DNA from: Pseudomonas sp. SLFW
GTDB lineage: Bacteria; Pseudomonadota; Gammaproteobacteria; Pseudomonadales; Pseudomonadaceae
Direction of reading: 5' to 3'
Assembly: GCF_009905615.1 (NCBI RefSeq)
Contig: NZ_JAAAKW010000001.1
Span: 248,001 to 312,000, forward strand
DNA length: 64,000 nt
Shown: positions 25,106 to 33,200 of the stretch, piece by piece
How positions within the stretch are numbered: position 1 is the stretch's first letter
Layout of the letters: the number at the start of each line of letters is the position of its first letter
Made by a program: the position numbers and the translations under genes
Notes under the pieces: model-generated
Databases searched by the model: none
What the model was told of the DNA's origin: nothing
What the model saw: only the letters and a program-made list of their open reading frames with translations

Positions 25106-26248
25106 ATGACCCGATTCGAGACTTTGCCTACTCACCTCGGTAACACGTCTTCGCAGCAACGCTTCACCGACGCAGACACCTGGGGGGCGTACGGCGCGCA
25201 ATGGAACAGCGGCGAGCAGAAAACCCTGCTGTGCTGCGACGTGCGCGACGAAACCCATGACGTGAAGACTTTCAGCTTTCGCTGCCCGGACTTCAACGCG
25301 CTGAGTTTCGAGCCGGGCCAATTCATCACGATTTCGCCGGTGATCGCCGGGCAGACCATCGCCCGTTGCTACACGCTGTCGTCATCACCCACGCGGCCGT
25401 TCTCGTTCTCGATCACGGTCAAGCGTGTGCCGAATGGCGTGGTGTCGAACTGGCTGCACGACAATCTGCGGGCGGGCGATACGCTCGGGGCTTCAGGACC
25501 AGCTGGCAGTTTTACTCCGGTCGGTCATCCCGCCGCCAAGTTGCTGTACCTCTCGGCAGGGTCGGGCGTGACGCCGTTGATGTCCATGACCCGCGCCGGT
25601 TTCGACCTGTCGGCGCAGCTGGATGTCGTGTTCGTGCACAGCGCGCGGACGCCCGTCGATATCGTCTTTCACGAAGAACTGACCCGCATGCAGGCGTTGA
25701 TGCCCGGACTGCGGGTGCTGAATGTGTGCGAGGGCCTGGGGGTTCACGTGGACTGGAAGGGGCCGGTCGGTCGCCTGAGTCTGGAGCTGCTGAGTGAGGC
25801 TGTGCCGGATTTCAAAGAGCGCGAGGTTTTCACCTGCGGGCCAAAGGGCTACATGGACGCGGTGAAGGCGCTGCTGAAAAACGGCGGTTACGATTTCGCC
25901 CATTATCACGAAGAGAGCTTCGACATTGCGGCGCTGATAGAAGAGCCGTTGATCGAGGCCGCCCCAAGTGTCGAGCAGGGGGAGAAGCTGTTCACCGTCA
26001 CCCTGTCCCGCTCCGGCAAGACCTTCAGCATGCCCGCAACGCAGACCGTGTTGTCAGCAGCGAAAAAGGCCGGGGCCATCGTGCCGTCGTCGTGCAGCCA
26101 GGGCGTGTGCGGCACCTGCAAAACTTCGTTGCTGCAAGGGACGGTGGAGATGAATCACAACGGCGGGATTCGCCAACGGGAAATCGACAAGGGGTTGCGG
26201 TTGTTGTGTTGCAGCAAGCCGACGTCTGATCTGGTGATTGATTTGTAG
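25106..26248 (+). CDS. Rieske oxygenase reductase (FNR domain plus C-terminal 2Fe-2S ferredoxin, GbcB-like)
   Basis: 380 residues from the ATG at 25106, 7 bases after a GAGGA ribosome site; an ATG at 25100 is too close to that site. The FAD-binding domain is about 40-140 (RCYTLSSSPTRPFSF), the NAD(P) domain about 145-260 (YLSAGSGVTPLMSM, EVFTCGPKGYMDAVK), and the plant-type ferredoxin is at the C-terminus with C-x4-C-x2-C in SSCSQGVCGTCKT and a fourth Cys in RLLCCSKP. It supplies electrons from NAD(P)H to the oxygenase encoded immediately upstream, in one operon. Confidence 0.9.
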   Translation: MTRFETLPTHLGNTSSQQRFTDADTWGAYGAQWNSGEQKTLLCCDVRDETHDVKTFSFRCPDFNALSFEPGQFITISPVIAGQTIARCYTLSSSPTRPFSFSITVKRVPNGVVSNWLHDNLRAGDTLGASGPAGSFTPVGHPAAKLLYLSAGSGVTPLMSMTRAGFDLSAQLDVVFVHSARTPVDIVFHEELTRMQALMPGLRVLNVCEGLGVHVDWKGPVGRLSLELLSEAVPDFKEREVFTCGPKGYMDAVKALLKNGGYDFAHYHEESFDIAALIEEPLIEAAPSVEQGEKLFTVTLSRSGKTFSMPATQTVLSAAKKAGAIVPSSCSQGVCGTCKTSLLQGTVEMNHNGGIRQREIDKGLRLLCCSKPTSDLVIDL

Positions 26249-26283
26249 GTCATTGGACGATCCCGTCGGGCCTGCATGGGTCC

Positions 26284-26378
26284 CTCTGTGGGAGCGAATT
26301 CATTCGCGAAAAATGTGTCAGGCGATAGAGATGTGTGGCCTGCACGGGCGAATCGCGAATGAATTCGCTCCCACAGGG
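26284..26378. repeat. REP doublet, family A
   Basis: CTGTGGGAGCGAATTCATTC and the inverted arm at 26356-26378 lie between convergent genes (reductase and GntR regulator). Confidence 0.85.
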
Positions 26379-26410
26379 GAGGTTGCGTACACCTGCCAGA
26401 CCAAGCGCGC

Positions 26411-27130
26411 TCAGCGCTCACCCACCACCGCGCTCACATGAATCGCATCGTGTCGCCAATACTCCAGGTCGCAATCGATCAGCCGTCCGCGCTGGTCATG
26501 GTTGACCCTGGCAATCCGCAACCCAGGGCTGCCGATCGACACTTTCAACGCTGCCGCTGCCTCAACAGGTAACGCCGTCGGCACCATCTCAAATCGCACC
26601 TGGCCGTAACGAATGTCGTAATGGCGGGCGTAGAGTTCGGTCAGGGACTGGTTCAGGTCGAAGTCCAGAATCTGCGGAAAATACTCGGGGTTGAGGCAGT
26701 GCTCGACGTACAGCACCAAGCGCTCATCGATGCGTCGGGCGCGGCAAATCTGGATCACGCTGGACAAGGCTGGCAGTTGCAGCCACCCGCAAATCGCTGC
26801 GGACGCAGGCTGCAACCGGGCAGAAATCACTTGGGTCGCGGGCACCCTGCCCTGCGCTTCGACCATCGCATGGAAGTGGCTGCGGCGCATCAGGTCGTAC
26901 GCGAGACGCGGTGGAGAGATGAACCAGCCTCGGCGCTCTTCGCGATAAATCAGCCCTTGAGCTTCCAGCTGCACCAGCGCCTCGCGCAAGGTAATGCGCG
27001 TGGTGTCGAAGACTTCGCTGAGTTTGCGTTCGGCGGGCAACTTGCTGCCAGGCGGCAACAGACCGTGTTCGATCTGCTCTTGCAGGGCATTGCAGATGGT
27101 CGTCACCGCACGGGGCACATCTTGGCGCAT
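26411..27130 (-). CDS. GntR/HutC-family regulator with UTRA domain (PhnR-like)
   Basis: 239 residues from the ATG at 27130; family similarity begins here although the frame is open further upstream. The GntR winged helix is about 5-75 (LLPPGSKLPAERKLSEVFDT, TRITLREALVQLEAQGLIYRE). A UTRA effector domain covers 85-235. UTRA regulators sense small ligands, and the PhnR branch controls 2-aminoethylphosphonate uptake. It is divergent from the ABC operon, with a TGGACTAGACCA palindrome 14 bases from its start and a partner TGACCTAGACCA before the operon. It is likely a repressor of the import genes. Confidence 0.85.
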   Translation of the reverse strand: MRQDVPRAVTTICNALQEQIEHGLLPPGSKLPAERKLSEVFDTTRITLREALVQLEAQGLIYREERRGWFISPPRLAYDLMRRSHFHAMVEAQGRVPATQVISARLQPASAAICGWLQLPALSSVIQICRARRIDERLVLYVEHCLNPEYFPQILDFDLNQSLTELYARHYDIRYGQVRFEMVPTALPVEAAAALKVSIGSPGLRIARVNHDQRGRLIDCDLEYWRHDAIHVSAVVGER

Positions 27131-27143
27131 TGCGTTACCTATC

Positions 27144-27155
27144 TGGACTAGACCA
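27144..27155. promoter_or_regulatory. GntR-type operator at the regulator gene
   Basis: TGGACTAGACCA is a 12-base near-palindrome of the GntR/HutC type (TGGTCTAGACCA-like), 14 bases upstream of the regulator ATG. The rest of the 385-base divergent gap (27131-27515) holds the second box at 27421 and no gene. Confidence 0.65.
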
Positions 27156-27420
27156 GCGCTAATCGGGGGCAAAGCGTACCGCTCAAGCGCCCGCTTCAAT
27201 GACCCAGAGCCTAGGCAGCCTAGATGACTGTTCCGTGACATTCCACCGCGATCGGCTTGAAAAATCAGCCATTTAAAAGACGTTAACCTTTTCAGATCAG
27301 CCACTTGGCCATGGTCTACGCTTATTCCACAGCCGTACCCCCTGCCTGGCGTCATTCAAGCAAAAGACGGTCCAGACACGAAAGTGTCATGAGGCTCGCC
27401 TAACTTGGCTCAGGTATTGC

Positions 27421-27432
27421 TGACCTAGACCA
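27421..27432. promoter_or_regulatory. GntR-type operator at the ABC operon
   Basis: TGACCTAGACCA shares CTAGACCA with the box at 27144 and differs from the ideal palindrome at two bases. It is 84 bases upstream of the binding-protein ATG. Confidence 0.6.
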
Positions 27433-27515
27433 AACTATTAGAGACACCCACCCGCAACCACCGCTTCCCCGACCCTTTTCCAATCGAGGTCGAGAAGTGA
27501 CCAAAGGAGCTTCGA

Positions 27516-28592
27516 ATGAAACACCTTTTGCTGGCATCACTCCTGGGTTCGGCCATCGCGCTGAGCACATCGGCCATGGCCGCGGACACCGACCTTAAGA
27601 CGCTGGAAGCTGCGGCCAAGACCGAAGGCGCGATCAACAGTGTGGGGATGCCCGATGACTGGGCGAACTGGAAAGGCACCTGGACCGACCTGACCGCCAA
27701 GTACGGCCTCGTGCACATGGACACCGACATGAGCTCGGCGCAGGAAGTCGCCAAGTTCGATGCGGAGAAAGACAACGCCAGTGCCGACATCGGTGACGTG
27801 GGTGCCGCGTTCGGCCCTATCGCCGTCACAAAGGGTGTGACCCAACCGTACAAACCGACCACCTGGAGTCAAATCCCGGATTGGGCAAAGGACAAAGACG
27901 GTCACTGGGCACTGGCCTATACCGGCACCATCGCGTTCATCGTCAACAAGAAGCTGCTGCACGGTTCCGATGTGCCGAAGTCCTGGGCTGACCTGAAAGA
28001 CGGCAAATACAAAGTCACCATCGGTGACGTGAGCACCGCCGCTCAAGCCGCGAACGGCGTGCTGGCCGCCGCCATCGCCATGAAAGGCGACGAAACCAAC
28101 ATCGCCCCTGGCCTGCAACTGTTCACGGAACTGGCGAAACAGAAACGCCTGGGCATCAACAACCCGACCATCCAGACCATGGAAAAAGGCGAAGTGGAAG
28201 TCGGCATCGTCTGGGACTTCAACGGCCTGAGCTACAAGGCCAAGATGGCCAACCCGGATGACTACGTGGTGCTGATCCCGTCCGATGGTTCGGTCAAATC
28301 CGGCTACACCACCATCATCAACAAATACGCCAAGCACCCGAACGCCGCCAAGCTGACCCGCGAATACATTTTCAGTGACGAAGGTCAGATCAACCTCGCG
28401 AAGGGCAACGCCCGTCCGATTCGCGCTGAAACCGGTCTGAAGCTGCCGGAAGAAATCGCGAAAAACCTGATCCCGTCCGAGCAATACGTCAAGGCGAATC
28501 CGCAGCCGATCAAAAACGCAGACGCGTGGGAAAAAACCTCGAAAGCCCTGCCGCAGCAGTGGAACGAGCAGGTCATCGTAGAGATGCAGTAA
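27516..28592 (+). CDS. ABC transporter substrate-binding protein (2-AEP/iron-type, AepX-like)
   Basis: 358 residues with a signal peptide cleaved after STSAMA. It has a class of fold shared by Fe(III), thiamine, polyamine and 2-aminoethylphosphonate binders (GMPDDWANWKGTWTDLTAKY, ADIGDVGAAFGPIAV, TTIINKYAKHPNAAKLTREY). No Tyr-Tyr iron pair is obvious near the C-terminus, which argues against iron. With the UTRA regulator and a phosphohydrolase in the operon, an organophosphorus ligand such as 2-aminoethylphosphonate is the best guess. The ribosome site AAAGGAG is strong. Confidence 0.8.
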   Translation: MKHLLLASLLGSAIALSTSAMAADTDLKTLEAAAKTEGAINSVGMPDDWANWKGTWTDLTAKYGLVHMDTDMSSAQEVAKFDAEKDNASADIGDVGAAFGPIAVTKGVTQPYKPTTWSQIPDWAKDKDGHWALAYTGTIAFIVNKKLLHGSDVPKSWADLKDGKYKVTIGDVSTAAQAANGVLAAAIAMKGDETNIAPGLQLFTELAKQKRLGINNPTIQTMEKGEVEVGIVWDFNGLSYKAKMANPDDYVVLIPSDGSVKSGYTTIINKYAKHPNAAKLTREYIFSDEGQINLAKGNARPIRAETGLKLPEEIAKNLIPSEQYVKANPQPIKNADAWEKTSKALPQQWNEQVIVEMQ

Positions 28593-28643
28593 GACCCCAG
28601 TGGCGCTTCAGGGATGAAGCGCTATGTGTAACGCCACACGTCC

Positions 28644-28735
28644 CCTGTAGGAGTGAGCTTGCTCGCGATGAGGTTCGTCCAGAGACCTCAACAGAGCCTG
28701 ACCCACCGAGATCGCGAGCAAGCTCACTCCTACAG
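28644..28735. repeat. REP doublet, family C (TAGGAGTGAGCTTGCTCGCG arms)
   Basis: Near-perfect inverted arms of about 26 bases surround a 38-base spacer, between the binding-protein gene and the phosphatase gene of the same operon. Confidence 0.85.
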
Positions 28736-28797
28736 AAAATCGGTGTCAGGTCTGCTGTAGAAATACAGAACCCCAGCCCCCCCCTCCCGGAGCGCGC

Positions 28798-29604
28798 ATG
28801 AAACACAACGTCATCCTCATCCTGCTGGACGGCCTGAGTTACAGCGTGGCGCAGCATGCGATGGGGCATCTGCTGGCGTACCGGAACGCAGGTCGCGCCG
28901 CGCTCTATAAGCTGGAATGCGAGCTGCCTGCCCTGTCCCGCCCCCTTTACGAATGCATCCTGACCGGCGTGCCGCCCATCGACAGCGGCATCGTGCACAA
29001 CCACGTTTCCCGTCTGTCCAACCAGCGCAGCGTCTTTCACTACGCCGCAGCCGCCGGGTTGAACACCGCCGCAGCGGCCTATCACTGGGTCAGTGAGCTG
29101 TACAACCGCAGCCCCTTCATCGCCGCCCGTGATCGCCACACCGATGACATCGATCTACCGATTCAGCACGGCCATTTTTACTACGTCGATCACTACCCCG
29201 ATTCCCATCTGTTCGACGATGCCGAGCATCTGCGAACCGCGCATCAGCCGAATTTCCTGTTCATCCACCCGATGAACATCGACGACGCTGGACACAAACA
29301 CGGCCTCGACACCCCGCAATACCGCAACAGCGCGCGCTCGGCCGACATCATCCTCGCCGAGTACCTGCAACGCTGGCTCGACGCGGGCTACCAAGTGCTG
29401 GTGACCGCCGACCACGGCATGAACAACGACCGCTCCCACAACGGCATCCTGCCGGAAGAACGCGAGGTGCCGCTGTTCGTCATCGGCGACGCGTTCAGCC
29501 TCGACCCCGGCGCGCAACCGAAACAGACCGAGATCTGCGGCACCGTCTGCCAGCTGCTCGGCGTGCCCCACGACAAACCCGTCTGCAGAGAGGTGCTCAA
29601 GTGA
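28798..29604 (+). CDS. Alkaline-phosphatase-superfamily hydrolase in an ABC operon
   Basis: 268 residues without a signal peptide, so cytoplasmic. Superfamily metal and nucleophile residues are visible: Asp11 in LILLDGLSYS, Ser47 as likely nucleophile in PALSRPLYECILTGVPP (Thr is usual at this place), an IDDAGHKHG segment near residue 160, and ADHGMN near residue 202. Relatives include phosphonoacetate hydrolase and nucleotide pyrophosphatase/phosphodiesterases. Its 3' end overlaps the first permease by four bases (GTGA), tying it to uptake. It probably hydrolyses the imported compound or a derivative. The actual substrate is unknown. Confidence 0.8.
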   Translation: MKHNVILILLDGLSYSVAQHAMGHLLAYRNAGRAALYKLECELPALSRPLYECILTGVPPIDSGIVHNHVSRLSNQRSVFHYAAAAGLNTAAAAYHWVSELYNRSPFIAARDRHTDDIDLPIQHGHFYYVDHYPDSHLFDDAEHLRTAHQPNFLFIHPMNIDDAGHKHGLDTPQYRNSARSADIILAEYLQRWLDAGYQVLVTADHGMNNDRSHNGILPEEREVPLFVIGDAFSLDPGAQPKQTEICGTVCQLLGVPHDKPVCREVLK

Positions 29605-30443
29605 ATTCACAGAGTCGCGGCAAATGGCTGGGGCTTTTGTGCCTGGTGCCGTTTGCGATTTTCTTCATCGCGTTTCAGATCGCGCCGCTGGCGTGGGTCG
29701 CGATCAACAGCCTGCATTCGGACGTCGGCTGGGGCATCGACAACTTCGTCAAAGCCTTCAACTCGCGCTTCTACCGACAGGCCATGCAATACAGCCTGGA
29801 GATCAGTTTCTGGTCGAGCCTGATCGGCATCGTCATCGCGATTCTCGGCAGTTATTCGCTGCGCAAAGTCCCCTCGCGGCTGCGGGATTTCGTCAGCGCC
29901 TTCGCCAACATGACCAGCAACTTTTCCGGCGTACCACTGGCCTTCGCCTTCATCATTCTGCTGGGCTTCAACGGCGCGCTGACGTTGATCCTCAAGCAGG
30001 CCGGGATCATCGACGACTTCAACCTGTATTCGAAGACCGGCCTGATCATCCTCTACACCTACTTCCAGATTCCCCTCGGCGTGTTGCTGCTGTACCCGGC
30101 GTTCGACGCGCTGCGTGACGACTGGCGCGAATCGGCCTCGCTGCTCGGCGCCAGCGGCTGGGATTTCTGGCGGCACATCGGCATTCCGGTGCTGACCCCT
30201 GCCCTGCTGGGCACCTTCGTGATTCTGCTGGCCAACGCACTTGGCGCCTATGCGACGGTCTACGCGCTGACCACCGGTAACTTCAACGTGCTGCCGATCC
30301 GCATTGCCGCGATGGTGGCCGGGGACATTACGCTGGACCCGAACATGGCCAGCGCCCTGGCGATGATTCTGGTGGGCATGATGACCCTCGTGACCGTCGT
30401 CCATCAGTGGCTGTTGAAGAGGAGCTACCATGTCTCGCGCTGA
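29601..30443 (+). CDS. ABC transporter permease, first subunit
   Basis: 280 residues with a GTG start at 29601 overlapping the phosphatase stop. Six membrane helices are predicted. The EAA-type cytoplasmic loop that contacts the ATPase is in WRESASLLGASGWDFWRHIGIPVLTPAL (near residue 175). It overlaps the second permease by 14 bases, forming a heteromeric channel for the binding protein at 27516. Confidence 0.9.
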   Translation: MNSQSRGKWLGLLCLVPFAIFFIAFQIAPLAWVAINSLHSDVGWGIDNFVKAFNSRFYRQAMQYSLEISFWSSLIGIVIAILGSYSLRKVPSRLRDFVSAFANMTSNFSGVPLAFAFIILLGFNGALTLILKQAGIIDDFNLYSKTGLIILYTYFQIPLGVLLLYPAFDALRDDWRESASLLGASGWDFWRHIGIPVLTPALLGTFVILLANALGAYATVYALTTGNFNVLPIRIAAMVAGDITLDPNMASALAMILVGMMTLVTVVHQWLLKRSYHVSR

Positions 30444-31227
30444 ACACGGCCCGGTCGGGCTTTACCACCGCGTGGTGGTGTACATCCTGTTTCTGATCCT
30501 GCTGGCGCCGTTGCTCGGCACGTTTGTGTATTCGATCGCCACCAGCTGGTCGGCGACCATTCTGCCCGCAGGCTTCACCTACAAATGGTACGTGGCGCTG
30601 TGGAGCGACCCGCGCTTTCTGATGGCCTTCGCCCAGTCGCTGTTGGTCTGCGTCGGCGCGCTGATCCTCTCGGTGGTGCTGGTTCTGCCCCTGTTGTTCG
30701 TGGTGCATTACCACTTCCCTAAACTCGACGCGCTGATGAACATCCTCATCCTGCTGCCTTTCGCGGTGCCGCCGGTGGTGTCGTCGGTGGGGCTGTTGCA
30801 GCTCTACGGTTCGGGGCCGCTGGCGATGGTCGGCACGCCGTGGATTCTGATCGGTTGCTACTTCACCGTGGCCCTGCCGTTCATGTACCGGGCGATCACC
30901 AACAACCTGCAAGCGATCAATCTGGTGGACCTGATGGACGCCGCGCAACTGCTTGGCGCCAGCACCTTTCAAGCGGCGTTCTTGGTGGTGCTGCCGAACC
31001 TGCGCAAGGGCCTGATGATCGCCCTGCTGCTGTCATTCTCCTTCCTGTTCGGCGAGTTCGTGTTCGCCAACCTGCTGGTCGGCACCCGTTACGAGACCCT
31101 GCAGGTGTACCTCAACAACATGCGCAACAGCAGCGGCCACTTCAACAGCGCGCTGGTGATCTCTTATTTCTTCTTCGTGCTGCTGCTGACCTGGGCGGCC
31201 AACCGACTGAACAAGGACAAAGACTGA
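30430..31227 (+). CDS. ABC transporter permease, second subunit
   Basis: 265 residues with an ATG at 30430 inside the end of the first permease gene. There are six hydrophobic segments. The EAA-type loop is VDLMDAAQLLGASTFQAAFLVVLPNLRKGL (near residue 170). It is one base from the ATPase gene, consistent with a tightly coupled operon. Confidence 0.9.
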   Translation: MSRAEHGPVGLYHRVVVYILFLILLAPLLGTFVYSIATSWSATILPAGFTYKWYVALWSDPRFLMAFAQSLLVCVGALILSVVLVLPLLFVVHYHFPKLDALMNILILLPFAVPPVVSSVGLLQLYGSGPLAMVGTPWILIGCYFTVALPFMYRAITNNLQAINLVDLMDAAQLLGASTFQAAFLVVLPNLRKGLMIALLLSFSFLFGEFVFANLLVGTRYETLQVYLNNMRNSSGHFNSALVISYFFFVLLLTWAANRLNKDKD

Positions 31228-31228
31228 C

Positions 31229-32218
31229 ATGAGCTTCGTCACTGTCGAAAACCTGCAAAAGAACTATGCCAGCACCGCTGTGTTCAGCGACATCAACTGC
31301 GTGATCAACCAGGGCGAATTCGTCACCCTGCTCGGCCCGTCCGGCTGCGGTAAGTCCACGCTGTTGCGCTGCATTGCCGGGCTGACCTCGGTCACCAGCG
31401 GCAAGATTTTTCTCGATGGCAAAAACATCGTCCCCGTGTCGCCACAGAAGCGCGGGATCGGCATGGTGTTTCAGAGCTATGCGTTGTTCCCGAACATGAA
31501 CGTGGAGCAGAACGTCGCCTTCGGTTTGCGCATGCAGAAGGTCAGCGCCGAGGAAACCAAGCAGCGCGTGGCGGAGGTGTTGAAGCTGGTCGAGCTGAAC
31601 GAGCTGGCCAAGCGTTACCCGCACCAGATGTCGGGCGGGCAATGCCAGCGTGTGGCGTTGGCCCGCTCGCTGGTGACCCGCCCTCGCCTGCTGCTGCTCG
31701 ATGAACCGCTGTCGGCACTCGATGCGCGGATTCGCAAACACCTGCGCGAACAGATTCGTGCGATTCAGCAGGAACTGGGCCTGACCACGATTTTCGTGAC
31801 CCACGATCAGGAAGAAGCGTTGACCATGTCCGACCGGATTTTCCTGATGAACCAGGGCCGGATCGTGCAAAGCGGCGACGCCGAGACCTTGTACACCGCG
31901 CCGGTCGATGCGTTTGCCGCAGGCTTCATCGGCAACTACAACCTGCTCGAAGCCGACGCCGCCAGCCGCCTGATGCAACGCCCGATCAACAGCCGCGTGG
32001 CGATTCGTCCGGAAGCCATTCAACTGAGCCTCACCGGCGCGCTGGAAGGCGAAGTGCGCAGCCACAGTTTGCTGGGCAATGTGATTCGCTACCGCGTCGA
32101 AGCGCGAGGGGTGGAGCTGGTGGTCGACGTGCTCAACCGCTCCGCTGACGACTTGCACCCGAACGGCCGCCGCGTCACCCTGAACATCGAAGCGTCGGCG
32201 TTGTGTGAAGTGGCGTGA
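31229..32218 (+). CDS. ABC transporter ATP-binding protein with TOBE domain
   Basis: 329 residues. Walker A is GPSGCGKST (near residue 36), the signature is MSGGQCQRVALARSL (near residue 133), Walker B is LLLLDEPLSALD, and the switch His is in VTHDQEEA. A C-terminal TOBE-like region (about 265-325) fits the PotA/FbpC/AEP importer class. It is the last gene of the import operon before the REP doublet at 32236. Confidence 0.93.
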   Translation: MSFVTVENLQKNYASTAVFSDINCVINQGEFVTLLGPSGCGKSTLLRCIAGLTSVTSGKIFLDGKNIVPVSPQKRGIGMVFQSYALFPNMNVEQNVAFGLRMQKVSAEETKQRVAEVLKLVELNELAKRYPHQMSGGQCQRVALARSLVTRPRLLLLDEPLSALDARIRKHLREQIRAIQQELGLTTIFVTHDQEEALTMSDRIFLMNQGRIVQSGDAETLYTAPVDAFAAGFIGNYNLLEADAASRLMQRPINSRVAIRPEAIQLSLTGALEGEVRSHSLLGNVIRYRVEARGVELVVDVLNRSADDLHPNGRRVTLNIEASALCEVA

Positions 32219-32235
32219 CTGGCTGAGCGCTGTAC

Positions 32236-32372
32236 CTGTAGGAGCGTGGCTTGTCCCGCGACCTGCCGGGAACCGGCAGCAAATTCAGTAAACGCGGTGT
32301 GTCAGGAATGCAGGGTCGTCAGGTTTTAGGACGGGTGCCCCGTCCATCGCGGGACAAGCCGCGCTCCTACAG
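32236..32372. repeat. REP doublet, family B
   Basis: CCTGTAGGAGCGTGGCTTGT and the inverted arm ending at 32372 surround an 82-base spacer with an inner CCTGCCGGGAACCGGCAG hairpin. The right arm has CCGCGCTCC in place of CCACGCTCC. Confidence 0.85.
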
Positions 32373-32425
32373 GTCCGCGCAGGCCAACCGATCTGTGTAT
32401 GTTTTGATTTAAGAGGACCAACACC

Positions 32426-33079
32426 ATGGCACTGGCCATTTTCGATCTGGACGAAACCCTGATTCACGGCGACTGCGCCAGCTTGTGGAGCGAGCAGATG
32501 GGGCGTCTGGGCTGGGTCGACCCCGAGTCGTTCATGGAGAAAGACCATGAGCTGATGGAGGCCTACAGCAAAGGTGATCTGGCGATGGAGGACTACATGG
32601 CCTTCAGCCTGGAACCCATGATCGGTCGCACGCCTGAAGAGGTGGATTTCCTCGTCGGCCCTTGGGTCGAGGACTACATCGAACCGATCATTTTCAGCGA
32701 CGCCACCCGCACCATCGCCGAACACCGCGCCAACGGCGACCGCATCCTGATCATCTCCGCCTCCGGTGTGCATCTGGTAAAAGCCATCGCCGAACGCATC
32801 GGCGTCGACGAAGTGCTGGCCATCGATCTGGAGGTCGCCCACGGCGTCTACAGCGGCAAGACTACCGGCGTGCTGACCTACCGCGAAGGCAAGATCACGC
32901 GGTTGATGGAGTGGCTGGATCAGGAAGGCGAGAATCTGGAAGGGGCGAGTTTCTACTCCGATTCACGCAATGATTTGCCGCTGTTGCAGAAGGTCGACTT
33001 CCCGCATGTTGTAAATCCCGATGCGGTGCTAAAAGAAGCGGCAGAACAGGCGGGCTGGCCGATTCATCGCTGGAAATAA
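32426..33079 (+). CDS. HAD subfamily IB phosphatase
   Basis: 217 residues. All four HAD motifs are present: FDLDETL (residues 5-11, nucleophile Asp6), ISASG (near residue 112), a Lys near 155 in EGKITRLMEW, and YSDSRNDLP (near residue 174). The SerB-like IB layout has a helical cap between motifs I and II. A close relative occurs in P. aeruginosa (PA0335, from memory), away from any transporter. The location after the organophosphorus importer may therefore be coincidental or may reflect use of the released phosphate ester. The substrate is unknown. Confidence 0.88.
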   Translation: MALAIFDLDETLIHGDCASLWSEQMGRLGWVDPESFMEKDHELMEAYSKGDLAMEDYMAFSLEPMIGRTPEEVDFLVGPWVEDYIEPIIFSDATRTIAEHRANGDRILIISASGVHLVKAIAERIGVDEVLAIDLEVAHGVYSGKTTGVLTYREGKITRLMEWLDQEGENLEGASFYSDSRNDLPLLQKVDFPHVVNPDAVLKEAAEQAGWPIHRWK

Positions 33080-33121
33080 GGCTGATCGCTCAATTGCAGC
33101 TCTGACCGACGGTCGGGCGAC

Positions 33122-33194
33122 CTGTCATTTGTGACAGTAGGCAAAAGCCCCCGGCTCGGCGTTCAATGACTCCTGACATTCATGGACAGGAGTC
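33122..33194 (+). promoter_or_regulatory. Upstream palindrome and hairpin sequestering the ribosome site
   Basis: CTGTCA-TTTG-TGACAG (33122-33137) is a perfect inverted repeat. Further on, GACTCCTG (33168-33175) pairs with CAGGAGTC (33187-33194), hiding the AGGAG ribosome site (33188-33192). The loop carries ATGGA, giving two GGA motifs as in RsmA/RsmE targets. The ATG is at 33201. Confidence 0.5.
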
Positions 33195-33200
33195 TCGAAC

